Shown here: positions 35,514 through 45,638 of the stretch, one piece after another
Layout of the letters: each line of letters opens with the position of its first letter
Position numbering within the stretch: position 1 is the first letter of the stretch
Source: Lasiodiplodia sp. COLG20
Lineage: Eukaryota > Ascomycota > Dothideomycetes > Botryosphaeriales > Botryosphaeriaceae
Direction of reading: 5' to 3'
NCBI GenBank assembly: GCA_009801085.1
Contig: VNWV01000001.1
Location: forward strand, 6,634,001 to 6,698,000
DNA: 64,000 bases
Program-made: the position numbers and the translations under genes
Notes under the pieces: model-generated
The model's input: only the letters and a program-made list of their open reading frames with translations
The model's database searches: none
Told to the model about the DNA's origin: nothing

Positions 35514-36605
35514 CTAAAGAACCATGGCGCCACCTGCAGATGCAATCAGTCATCGTTATATTCGGGTCCACGTGTCCATCAGACTTACCGTCTACAAGGA
35601 GATCAGCGCCATTGATGTAGCTGCCCGCATTCGAAGTTAGTAGGATGAGGGGCCCCGTAAGTTCCTCAGGAACTCCCATTCGCCCCATTGGATTGCGGGA
35701 GGCCCACGCGTTGCGTGCCCTCTCCAGACCAGGTCCTTCGTTGAGGATCGTGTCCATGTAGCCTGGGCTGATGGTGTTCACACGAATACCATACCGGGCC
35801 CACTCAGCTGCGAGGCAGTCCTTCAGATGAACGACTGCAGCCTTGGAGACGTTGTATGCGACCTGGGGCTGCGGGAAATTGACGTGGTGTGCAGAGATGG
35901 CTGCCGACGAAATCAGCTCTGTTCCCAAAAACTATACCCTTGGACCTACAAGCAATGAAGACGATTGAACCCTTAGTCTTCTGCTCGACCATCTGCCTAT
36001 CGTATTGTCAGCAATTGATCTAACTTCGGCCAATTGCAACCTACTTGGCAGCAGCTTGCGCGCAGAGGAAAGCACCGGTAGAGTTTATGTCCATGACTCG
36101 GCGCCATTCGTCTGGCGACATCTCCAGCGCGTGGGTGCATCCCACGACGCCAGCGAAACATGCAAGAATGTCGACACTTCCTAGCTCTTCGGCAGTCTCC
36201 TTCACAGCAGAATTGATGCTCTCGGGAGCAGTCACGTCCACTTTCTTGGCAACGACCTTCTGGTCCGGGAAATCCTCGCGCAACTTTTGGATCTGCTCGT
36301 CGGCGTGTGCCGGGTTGATGTCGAAGAGCGCCACGCCGCTCGCACCATGTTCGAGAAGAGCGCGAGCGCCTTCTAGCGCCAGAGTTCCAGCGCCGCCCGT
36401 GACTGCAGGAATCAGCCCACCATTGCATAAGCCCCGAGTGTGTGTAATGTCACTTACGTATGGCATTGCCTTCGACGGCGAACCGGTAACGGGCTCTCCC
36501 CTCGGCATTCAGATAATGAGGCGCGGGTGGTGGCGGGCCGGTCATCGAGGATGCCGAGCCGTCGGACAGCTGCATCTCGGGCAGCTGGCGATTGACCAGA
36601 GCATC
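35514..36605 (-). CDS. Short-chain dehydrogenase/reductase (sugar/polyol reductase-like)
   Basis: Five exons (minus): 36605-36458, 36402-36045, 35996-35950, 35900-35589 and 35533-35514 (20 nt); 294 residues. Rossmann-fold NAD(P)-binding motif AILTGGAGTLALEGARALLEHG, Asp after the second strand (ALFDIN), CFAGVV (variant of NAG), catalytic Ser in FIASISAHH, and YNVSKAA (Tyr and Lys of the YxxxK site), then RVNTISPGYMDT. This is a complete classical SDR. The pattern recalls fungal sorbose/xylulose/arabinitol reductases, but the substrate cannot be read from sequence. The C-terminus is LLVDGGAMVL. Start: the ATG at 36605 is in the frame of the Rossmann motif; an upstream ATG at 36630 is out of frame. 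Confidence 0.88.
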
Positions 36606-37559
36606 GCGGGCGTCGGCGCTTGCGGGCATGCTTGGCGAGGTGATGGTTTCGACGTGTTTGCAGAATTGGGGTTAGGATTAAGCGTTGAGCTGATTTTGAG
36701 AAAAAGCAGGGCTGCGGACTCTATATTGTGCTGTGGTGTTGCTTGTGGTACCCCGCGACCCCGCGATGCATGACATAACAGCGCTCCAGTGTTGTTCGGA
36801 CTGGGTCACCCTTCCCGACCCGCACCGGCGGGCACCGACAGGCAGGTCGCGCGAACGGCAGGTTTGGCGACACGTGAAGAAAAATGGCAGCAGCCGTGCC
36901 GAGACGGCGACTGGTAGGTGGAATGTCGGACCCGTCCGCCCCGACGACTATTTCCCGCGGGCGCGGAGCCCTCCACGTGCAGGACGCGGCACCTTCTCAC
37001 CCACGGCAGCACATGGATCACGCGCCCTCTACCGTACGGCAACGCAACGGTCCGATTGCACCTGATGCCTACTTAGCGCCGCGTGCTCGCCGCTCGGATC
37101 TCCCTGCGTGTACAGCTAGGTACAAAACCGCCCAGCACTACGCCTCCAAGCCGCACCCTACGTAGCATGGCTAGCCATACGCCTCCGCGGCTATCTCGCG
37201 GTCCAAGGGAGCAAATAAGCGGTGGCCGCGGCGCCGCCATTGGCTAACGCCCAGCTGCCACCATCTCCAGACATTATTTCCTCTCTCGTTTACATGCGCT
37301 GCTTACGCATGACTGCTCCCTTTGTTGTCATGGCCTCTTTATAAGCGGACGCTTTGTCCCACTTGCCTTTGCACAAGCAAAGAGCCGAGAGCTTTCCATT
37401 TCTTTCCCTTGTCTGTTTTCTCTCTCTACGCTCCAAAAACAGCCTGAACCTCTACCCGTCGCCGCCTACCGGCCGCCGCCTGCTGCTAGAGCGTCATCAT
37501 TAGCCCTACCAATACCATCCACGCAAAATCCCACACCCACTCTCGGTTCCCGTCCAAAC
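36606..37559. other. Divergent promoter region (SDR and small unknown gene)
   Basis: 0.95 kb between divergent start codons. A TATA-like TTTATAAG is at 37338. A C/T-rich tract follows from about 37395, typical of fungal leaders, before the start at 37560. Frames in this span overlap on both strands and are not supported as genes. Confidence 0.45.
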
Positions 37560-38066
37560 ATGCCGGCTCCAAAGATGTCATCCGACGACATCCTCGCGCT
37601 GCCGCCGCGGCTACCCGAAGTGGAGCAGTGGCGCGACGAGCCCGTCTCACTGCTACCGGCCGCGCTGTACGCCCTGACCGACCTGCCGGATCCCGCTGCC
37701 GACCTGGTACGGCTTCAGGACGCGTGCGAGGCCAAATGCGACACGCACCAACGCGGCGAGTGCGTGCGGCCGCCGCCCGATGACGCGTGGAACTTCGCCG
37801 GCCAGACGATGGAGGCCGTCGTGCGCCACCACCTCGAGCTGGCCAAGGGCCGCCAGTTCGACCCGCTGCACTTCGTCGTCGTGGCGGCGTCCGGTGGCGA
37901 TGACGTGGTGCTATTCGTCACGCTTGACGCGGATGATGAGCAGGAGGATTGCGTGCCTGACGCCTTCTGGGTCAAGGCCGAGGATGCGGGGCTCTGCTTC
38001 ATGAACATGGTCATCGGCAGCGCGGACTGGTACGAGCAGAAGGCGCAGCATGCGTTGAAGAAGTAG
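37560..38066 (+). CDS. Small acidic protein of unknown function
   Basis: Intronless frame of 168 residues (MPAPKMSSDDILALPP) with a strong promoter context: TATA-like box at 37338 and a C/T-rich leader. Codon usage is GC-ending like that of the neighbours. The N-terminal half is acidic with ACEAKCDTHQRGEC. The second half alternates beta-like hydrophobic segments and acidic turns (HFVVVAASGGDDVVLFVTLD, PDAFWVKAEDAGLCFMNMVIG). No signal peptide, membrane segment or catalytic motif is seen. The pattern loosely recalls the fungal/bacterial DUF6924 group, but I would not assign it. A second in-frame Met at codon 6 is an alternative start. Confidence 0.65.
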   Translation: MPAPKMSSDDILALPPRLPEVEQWRDEPVSLLPAALYALTDLPDPAADLVRLQDACEAKCDTHQRGECVRPPPDDAWNFAGQTMEAVVRHHLELAKGRQFDPLHFVVVAASGGDDVVLFVTLDADDEQEDCVPDAFWVKAEDAGLCFMNMVIGSADWYEQKAQHALKK

Positions 38067-40351
38067 AAGGATTGTCAGGTAAAGATCCGGCGCTAGCGCC
38101 CCGCTCTTCTTGCTGGATGCTGACGGCTATCAGAAGAGACCCTGCATATGTAATTCTTGCAGGATCGATGAAGAGTGGGTGCGGGGAGTTGTAGTACCTT
38201 GGTTGAGCTCAACCCACGCGCACAATCCCGTCTCGAGCACGATGATTGTCCGCACTTTACGAAGCCACTTCAACGTCTGGACCAGCAGGAACGATGGACG
38301 ACCGAATAGAAGCGCCGATTCGAGTGGACGACGACATTTCGTATCTTCCTGACTAGAGTATACACCAAGAGAAGACAGCCATTGCCCAGACCGACTTCAG
38401 CGAGAAGAGTTCAAAGAGGCGGAGGCCTTCTCAATACCAGGAGCGAACACCAATACTGGAAGCACATTTCATCTAGGAGGTGAGGAGGACTATGGATTTG
38501 GATCAAGCTCAGAGGCAGCTCGATCGGTCAATAGACGATACCCTGGCGCAAGATGGTAATGAGGAGCCACAAAGTCGTCATGACTAGTCGCTCGAGTCGA
38601 AGTCGCAGTGTACGATATAGGGGTACCATATCAAGACTTTCGGTGGTAGACATGACTAGATTTCTTTCTACAAAGAACACGCTTTCGCAAGAATGTTTAG
38701 TTCTAGCATCCAATTAATTGTTTGGTATCTAATCGGCTTTGGCCGTCAACAATGCCGCCGAGCCAACCGCTGTTAGGTGTTCCTCCCTCGATCCTCCTGG
38801 ATTGTGGCACGTTCCCCCCCATGAAGCATCCCCCCGGCGAACGTTCGGAAGATCAGCAAGATTGACACACATCTCCCGAGGAAAACAGTTCCAAGAGGCA
38901 TGGGAATAAGGAGCTTATCTATAGTAATCAACACCAGCTGATTACTCTCGGTCCTTGGTTTCCTTCGATAAGCACTAGAGGTCTTCAAGTAGCAGCGGCC
39001 CTCCCGACACCACAGACTTCTCCGCCTATCATAAAGATACAAAGACTCGTCAGAAAAATCCTGGGCCTACGCGGATGAACGATCTTCCCACGGCTTAGCG
39101 CAGCTGACCGGCCATGCAAGGGAAAAATTTTGTTTGGGTTGGGTCTTGCGTGCATGAATTAGCGCTGTGGGAAATGACGACGGACCGGGACGGCGTAGGG
39201 CTGGACGTCAGCCTTGTGCGTCAACGCCATTCCCGGTAGAGGCTCAGTCAAGCCTCCGCCAAAAAAAAAAAAAAATTTCAAAGTGGAAAAAGGACCACTC
39301 GAGACCACGCCGATGGGAAAAAGGGGCTTGCAGCTCAACAACATGTATGTGCGCAAAATGTCGGTTTGTTTCATGCAGGAGGGTCTCCGGTGGAGTCCCC
39401 GGTATACCGCAGTTGACACGGAGAAGCATGTGGTGGGGAGCACGCGATGTTCGTACACGGCTTCTCTTCGACCTGCCCTTTTGGGGGCGCTTCGGCTGCG
39501 GCTCTTCCGCATCATGCATGAAGTGCGTTTGCTAAACGAGGAGGCAGCTTGTCAACGTGTCTTGGCCGACCGCTGGCTGTCGAGGGACCCACAAACCGAG
39601 GGGGGAGGGGCGCCACTTTCTGCGGCACGGAACGGGTTCTGATGTGAGGGCTGAAGAGAGAGGCGGATCCTCGGGACGGCTTTAGGCATCTCACTAATCT
39701 TTTGGCTTTTCCGCACCCCCGGACAAATAGTAATCGCCCTTTTTACGTCAAAGTCGCGGTGGGCTGACGATTCGGACCTTCCTCACGTGGTGGCTGCTTT
39801 TAGTGGCATCGGCCCAAAGTCTGGGGATCGGCGCTGTCTGGACTCTCACGATGTCTGGGCGGTCCGAATGTGCTGGACTTTCTTCAAACGTCGCGATGGA
39901 TATAACGTGGGTTTAAGGCGGGCGGGAATGAGGCCGAGGCGACTGCTCTCGGGAATTATCGTGGAGGAAGAATCCTCGCGGAATCGGGTGCATCGTCTCG
40001 AGGTCGGTGCGCTTAGTACTGCAGCTGTAAAAATAGTCAATTTAAGCGACCATCCAGACGTGGATGCTCGACACGCCAGTGAACGTCACAGAAAAGAGCT
40101 TCAAGGTCCTTGAACAAGCTTTACTATTAGGTGAATCGACCTCGTGTGCCGGCAAGACACATTGATTGTGTGATGATGCAACGGTTGTGTCACTTCTGGA
40201 TTTCACACAGAGCATAAAGGCAGGCGAGTTTAAGAGAATATGTTCAATTAGGTGTTACTATTCACAGGTGGAAAGGGTTGAAACTTAGCAAGTCTCGAAC
40301 CTTGACTGACTTCATCAGACCAAATGAACTGGCCCTGTTGTGAACTCCTCC
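38067..40351. other. Intergenic region
   Basis: 2.28 kb between the stops of the small acidic protein and the But2-domain protein, so no promoter is required here. It contains an A run near 39262. The longest frames (39159-39642) lie antisense to one another and have no domain. No gene supported. Confidence 0.45.
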
Positions 40352-41032
40352 CTAAGAAATCTCGACAAAGAAGCCAATCGGGCAATCAGGACCCTCGCTC
40401 TGGGTGAAGCTGAGGGTGGAGTCCTTGCTGCAGAGACTGCCACTGACGGTGGTCGGGCCGGACGGATCAGTGACGCCACAGGGACCGGAGAAGATAGTGT
40501 AAGCGTTGCCAGGCAGAATTTCCGGAGGGCTGGGAGGGCCTGTATAGGTACATGATTAGTCCTTTACTCTTTGATCTCATGTTTTGCTCGAAGCCAATTT
40601 GGGAGAAAGGGAGGAGGGCAACTTACTGGGACCCGGTGCGGGCTGGTGGTTGAAGGTAGTGGTGTCGTCCGCACCGACGCCGGTAGCGTAGCCGGTGAAG
40701 TTGAAGTGGCCCGGGCCGGAGAAGTGGTACCACTGGTGGGCCTGCTGCTGCGTGGGGAGCAGGAACTTGAGAGTGCAGGTCTTGCCGGCGGCCGAGGGGG
40801 GCAACTCAAGGTTGGTGATGAAGCAGAGATCGTTCGGCGTGACCTTGGGCGACAGCGAGGGAGGGAAGTGCTGATCCGGCCTCTTGGCGCTGATCTCGTA
40901 GTATCCGCAGGCCGCCACGTAAGGAGGGGTCAGAGTGCCACCCACTGGGCAGCAGTCGTCGTCCTGCTGGTTCTTGGGAATGGCACTGGCAGCGGTGAGG
41001 CCGAGGAGGGACAAGAGAGTAAGGAACTGCAT
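40352..41032 (-). CDS. Secreted protein with But2-like C-terminal domain
   Basis: Exons (minus) 41032-40627 and 40539-40352 (87-bp intron); 197 residues. A clear signal peptide (MQFLTLLSLLGLTAASA) is followed by a Cys pair (DDDCCPVGG). The remainder matches the pattern of the fungal But2 C-terminal domain: GKTCTLKFLLP, a WYHFSGPGHFNF region with an N-glycosylation site (NFTG), a Pro-rich linker, LPGNAYTIFSGPCG, and the end DSTLSFTQ then CPIGFFVEIS. Such proteins are small, secreted or cell-wall associated, of unknown function; some are expressed during host contact. No GPI-anchor tail is seen. Domain assignment is from pattern recognition. Confidence 0.75.
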
Positions 41033-41075
41033 GTTGGCGATGGGGGTTGAGAAACTCTGAAGCGATATGCGGATG

Positions 41076-41083
41076 TTTATATA
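41076..41083 (-). promoter_or_regulatory. TATA box of the But2-domain gene
   Basis: TATATAAA on the minus strand, 44 bp upstream of the start codon at 41032, in an otherwise GC-balanced stretch. It implies a very short leader and possibly inducible expression, as is common for secreted fungal proteins. Confidence 0.5.
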
Positions 41084-43331
41084 GAGTTTGCGCAAGGTTG
41101 AGCAAAGTGATGGAGCCTTTGATCTTGCGAGATGAGCCTGGAGAGTCAATTGAACGTTCGCTTTGACCAGCTATTTAAACCTTTGCTCATGTCGGCCTTT
41201 GATAAATTTGGCGACGGCATACCCCGCCGACCATGTCATAAGCAGGGAGCTTTGTCGCCTTACTGCCAGGAACGAGCAGCAGGTGTTGCTTGTTGGTGGT
41301 GACATAGTTTAGCTAATGCAAGCAACCGACGCATGTCAGCACAAAAGAAGCGATACACTACAGGCTACTTCCCCCTTGTGGAAAGCAGGAACAAAGTTTG
41401 GGTAAGGATGCTCGGCCGACGTTGCTTGATCCCAGCTCAAATGCTTGACTGGCTGCGCGGGATGCAGGAACGGTGTTGCTTGGTGCTGTTACCGGGAGGT
41501 GATGTTTTGCCTGTGGCGCCGCAAAAGCTCGTAAAATCAACGGGTCCCCTCCGCCATCCCCGGGGCCGAAGCGAACCGGGCTCAAGCCTTTTTGAGTAGT
41601 CGTCCAACCATAGTTTAGTACAGGAAATTGGAGGATGTGCAGAGGCGCAAAAACTTTAAAACTACCCCGCAAATTCCTTCTGCTGTTGTGTTGCGTCTGA
41701 CTTCCTTCCCATCGAATAAACAAGTTTCTAGTCAGCTTACTGTGTCTCCATTCTGTAGTGCTTACGACCGTGGAGAAACATCATGTACAATTTATTGAGC
41801 CCCCGTTTCCTTTTGGCCAGCTGAACTCAAAAAAGGGATTTGAATTTCGTAAAGTGCATGCAAGGGAGAGTTCCGAGAGGCATCTGGATCAACCTTAACC
41901 AAGGAGACGTGCAGGGACGTCCACATTCTCCTGTAGATCCTCGTAAAAAATGATTCGGAAGATTCAGCTCAGCTCTTAATCTCAAGCCATCGTCATTGAA
42001 CCTTGGGCATCTACCCAAATCTTCGATCTGAGTGGCCGTTCCACTCCCATCCAGCCTGGGCACAGGTCTAGAGCGGAAGAGTCTTTCCGTCAAAACTGCA
42101 CGAAGACAAGTCGTACGAGCAAAATATGCAAGAGCCTTAGATAGCCCCAAATCTTGAGAGTCTGCATTCCGGACTACAGTTACCACCTAGAGCTGAACCC
42201 ATTGCTGACAGCAATTTGCTGTTGCATCAGAGGAGTCATAATAATCTGCTCTAGGCTGATGCAGTGAGAATAGCCCCCGCGCTTCTATTCCCCTTAAGTT
42301 ATGCATGATGGCCAGATCGATATACACTTCCGCACGTGGCCGTGTGAAACATACGCGGTGATCGGCAGGGCGCAAAAGTCCAGCTGCATAAAAGATGCTG
42401 ACACGGAAGAAAGCGGAGGCTTTCAAGTGCTTAACGTGCTTCCTCCGTAGCCAAGATATGACATGCTTATTCTAAGCCGTCAACCAGCTTCACAACATGC
42501 TTCCGGTTATATCGCAACCCACCTATTCCCATGCATCATCACTCACTCACAGAAAATTGCTTAGTCATCTAGTTGATGCCTGGGGCAGCAATCCCTCGGA
42601 GAAATCGGCCGCCGAAACGCAGTACAAAATTTCGCTCTCAAGCCTCAACCAAACATCCCACTCTTCATTACTTTACAAATCCCACTTCTTCCTTCGTTCA
42701 TTGCATCGGCTTTGGTAGGCTTCGGATCTTGCCATTGCGCGCAACGACCAGTCGGTAGTGCCACCGGTCAGCCGCCTGTTAGCGCATCGCCGCTACTACC
42801 TCTACCGCCGTTGCCGGCATCCTTCACGCTACTCCAATGTTCCGAGTCATAGCGTGGAGAGACTGCCGGCAACGGCTGAGTACGCTGATAGGTACGTTCG
42901 CAACGGTATTCTCTTGGCATTTCCATCCCCCGAAACGATCCCTAAATGATGACTGCGCTTTTTTTTCTGTTTCAGCCCCATATGATCTATAATGATTATA
43001 CTGTCGCGAGTTGAGAATACGCTGAAAGTGGATCTCTTGCATCTTTTGTTGTTCACAAAAGCTCCTGCGTAACAAAGTTGCTGACCTTTGTTCTGCAGGA
43101 TTAAGTTCTAGGCCCTATGGCTGCAGAGGGCGCATGCCATGGTACTGAGGGGATGTCCCGGGTTTCATGGAGAAACGGTTGGGGTGGAAGGAAGCTTATC
43201 TTGAGATGCCTAATACCTAGTCTATTGAATGGAAGATTGCGTTTTGATCATCCATCCTACCCCGAATAGTGAACCGAGTTACATCCATTCGAGAAAGCCT
43301 TCGCTACCTTGTCCGTTCTTGACCCTTCGAC
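41084..43331. other. Intergenic region
   Basis: 2.2 kb between the promoter of the But2-domain gene and the stop of the disordered-protein gene. Frames at 41333-41723, 41827-42186 and 42497-43075 are short, without domains or splice continuity. A T run lies near 42960. Nothing else was recognised. Confidence 0.45.
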
Positions 43332-45155
43332 CTACTCTTCGTCTTCCGTCTCCTGCGTCTGCGACCACGGCGGCGGCGGAGGCAACGAGAACTCATCCCC
43401 CACCGATCCCTGCTGCATAATCATCTGCGTCGCCGTCACCAAACCCTCTACTCTCCTCACTACCCGCGCGCCTGCCACCTCTTTCTCAACGTTCTCCACC
43501 TCCCTCCGCTCCCTCCCTTGCGAATCCGGCACCCTGTCCTGCTCGTCCTCGTCCTGTGTCTGCGTCTGCGTCGCCGGCTGCAGCAGGATCTGTTTGAGAT
43601 GCAACTGCGTGGGCTGCGAAGACGGGATGCGCTCATCGGCCGAGACATGGCTGTAGTAGGTTTCGGGCAGGTAAGACGATTGCGGCGGTTGTGAGGAAGG
43701 AGGGGCTTCAGCGGGATCCGGTTTGATGAAAGGGTGGGGAGAAGTTTGCGTGGGACTGTCGGTGGTGGTGGCTTGAGAGGGCGGAACAGGGCAGGAAAGA
43801 GGGGGTGGTTGGCGCTGGCCCTGCGTGGAGGAGTCACAGAGCTGTAGTTGCGGCTGTTGCTGGGTTTCGGGCTCTCGCTTTATCACAGGTATTGGCGAGG
43901 AAGGGGATGCGTGGATGGGTGATGGTGGTGCTACTTGTGACATTGCTGGCGCTGGCGATGGCTGTTCGGCTTGGGTCTGCAAACGCTGATGGGCTTCTTC
44001 GTCGAAGTTGAACGATCTGTTGGCGGTGCTATCAGGCGGAGGAGAACCGTCCTCGTCCTGCGTGCTTTCTTCTCCGGGATCGGGCTCTGCGGTCGGCGGT
44101 GCTGAAGCGCAGTTGAAGTCGATGCGGCGGATGTAGGCTTGCGTCTCTTGGCCGATGTCAATCCCGGCCACGGCGTTGGCGACGTCTTCATTGTCGTCTT
44201 CGTCGGTATTGTAATCATCCTCGCTATCGGCAACCTCGCTCGAGGCCGGCGAATGTAGACGGCGCTTATTTGTAGAGCTCGGAAGCTGGTCCTTGAATGT
44301 AACCGCTTTCTTTGCACTTTGTCGTATTGGTGTTGGTGCAACTCTTGGTGTTTTGGAAGGAGAGTCCAAGAGGCTTTGCGGATTCGCGGAAAGCGGATGT
44401 AATGGAGACCTCAATAACCTCCGTCGTTCGTGCGTGTGGATGGCCGACAATGGCGTAACGGGTGGAGATTGTGAAGATGGGACTTCGAGTATGCGGACCT
44501 TTCGCGGTGTATGCGGGGGTTGCTGACCCATCCCTGGTCGACCCTGGTGTTGCCCACTACCAGCCTGAGATCCTACTCCCGGTCTTTCTCCTGGTATTTT
44601 ATGCGTATTCATCTCTTCATGAACCATATGTGCTTCTTGCCTGGACTCAGATCCTTCAACCTCGACATTTTCCTGTCCAATCCCTTCTTCGTCAGAAAAT
44701 CCATTGAATTCCTCTTCATCCGAGGCGAGACCAGCTGTATGTCTCCCCGCATCTGATTCGTCAAGGCCGTCTTGGTCTGATGTGGTCTCGTCCGGCTGTT
44801 CTGCATCGCTTGCTTCACTGCCGTTCTCATTTTCTTCACTGTCTGATGGCGGAATAGTTGAAATCCATCCAATCTGGGTAAGGGTATTTTGCGATTCAGT
44901 CTTCGGAGGAAGTGTGGATCTGCGGCTCCGTTTCTTGGGGCGAGGCTCATCAAATTCATCTTCGGAGTCTCCTATCGCGGACGGAGCGAAAGGAGTTCCC
45001 CTCTCAAATTGGGTAAGAGTGATTTGCCTGCGTGATGGCGGTTGGGATACATTGCGTCGCTTTGGTGCACGGGAATGCTTCTGTCGAGAGCCAGAGCCTC
45101 CTGGGTAGTAAGTGGTGCCTTCAGCAGTAGCTCGCCTGCGCGCACACCCGGACAT
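43332..45155 (-). CDS. Long disordered protein with PIP-box-like motifs, unknown function
   Basis: Single exon, 607 residues from the ATG at 45155 (MSGCARRRAT). The same frame is open 39 codons further upstream without another ATG. Composition is Pro, Gln, Ser, Glu and Asp-rich throughout with no folded domain. Two short related motifs sit near the N-terminus: RRQITLTQFERG and ESQNTLTQIGWI. The first (Q-x-x-L-x-x-F) is close to a PCNA-interacting peptide. Further on are SP/TP-rich segments (SSQSPPVTPL, DSPSKTPRVAPTP) of the kind phosphorylated by CDKs, and QSAKKAVTFKDQLP. Three ACGCGT boxes lie 86-121 bp upstream. A cell-cycle or replication-linked role is an inference. The gene is divergent from the CocE-type hydrolase. 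Confidence 0.72.
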   Translation of the reverse strand: MSGCARRRATAEGTTYYPGGSGSRQKHSRAPKRRNVSQPPSRRQITLTQFERGTPFAPSAIGDSEDEFDEPRPKKRSRRSTLPPKTESQNTLTQIGWISTIPPSDSEENENGSEASDAEQPDETTSDQDGLDESDAGRHTAGLASDEEEFNGFSDEEGIGQENVEVEGSESRQEAHMVHEEMNTHKIPGERPGVGSQAGSGQHQGRPGMGQQPPHTPRKVRILEVPSSQSPPVTPLSAIHTHERRRLLRSPLHPLSANPQSLLDSPSKTPRVAPTPIRQSAKKAVTFKDQLPSSTNKRRLHSPASSEVADSEDDYNTDEDDNEDVANAVAGIDIGQETQAYIRRIDFNCASAPPTAEPDPGEESTQDEDGSPPPDSTANRSFNFDEEAHQRLQTQAEQPSPAPAMSQVAPPSPIHASPSSPIPVIKREPETQQQPQLQLCDSSTQGQRQPPPLSCPVPPSQATTTDSPTQTSPHPFIKPDPAEAPPSSQPPQSSYLPETYYSHVSADERIPSSQPTQLHLKQILLQPATQTQTQDEDEQDRVPDSQGRERREVENVEKEVAGARVVRRVEGLVTATQMIMQQGSVGDEFSLPPPPPWSQTQETEDEE

Positions 45156-45240
45156 TGAGGCTGATAGCGGAACGAGAACGAGATTATAGGGTTGGTGAGG
45201 ACTCGGCAAGGAGTACACGGAGAATGTTAGTACTTTGGAG

Positions 45241-45276
45241 ACGCGTCGACGCGTCGCAACTGGCCCGTGCACGCGT
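45241..45276. promoter_or_regulatory. Cluster of three MluI cell-cycle boxes (ACGCGT)
   Basis: ACGCGT at 45241-45246, 45249-45254 and 45271-45276, i.e. three copies in 36 bp. They sit 86-121 bp upstream of the disordered-protein start (minus) and more than 360 bp from the hydrolase start (plus). ACGCGT is the binding site of MBF (Mbp1-Swi6 type) that drives G1/S transcription in yeasts; clustering near the start is typical of its targets. Confidence 0.65.
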
Positions 45277-45638
45277 CGCGGATTGGCGTCACACAGTCGC
45301 GCTCACTTGGCGCTCACCTCTCACCTCCCCGCTCGCTCCGTTCGGAAAAGGGCATGCAGCTGACCGAGTCTTCTCACCACAGGGACCGGACTTCCCCCTC
45401 GGCCTGCGGTCCGCCATGCAGCCCGCCATGCAGGCCCCCTTCGTTCCGCACGATTCCCCCACATCCCGAAGCAGAAGCTCGGCCGCCACATGCAGCTAAG
45501 CACGCAAGCCGACGGACGAGCTCTACGGCAATTGCGTATGTCAAGCCGGACATTTTTTGGTACATAACAAAATAATAGCATGCGTCTTCCTGCATTCTGC
45601 CATTGAATCCCCTTTCCTCCTCGCTGCCAGTTGCAATC

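Noticed and set aside
36458..36630. ATG at 36630 as the start of the short-chain dehydrogenase
   Set aside because: It is out of frame with the Rossmann motif; the ATG at 36605 is in frame.
40292..40304. GGTTCGAGAC on the minus strand, a possible tRNA B box
   Set aside because: No cloverleaf could be drawn around it.
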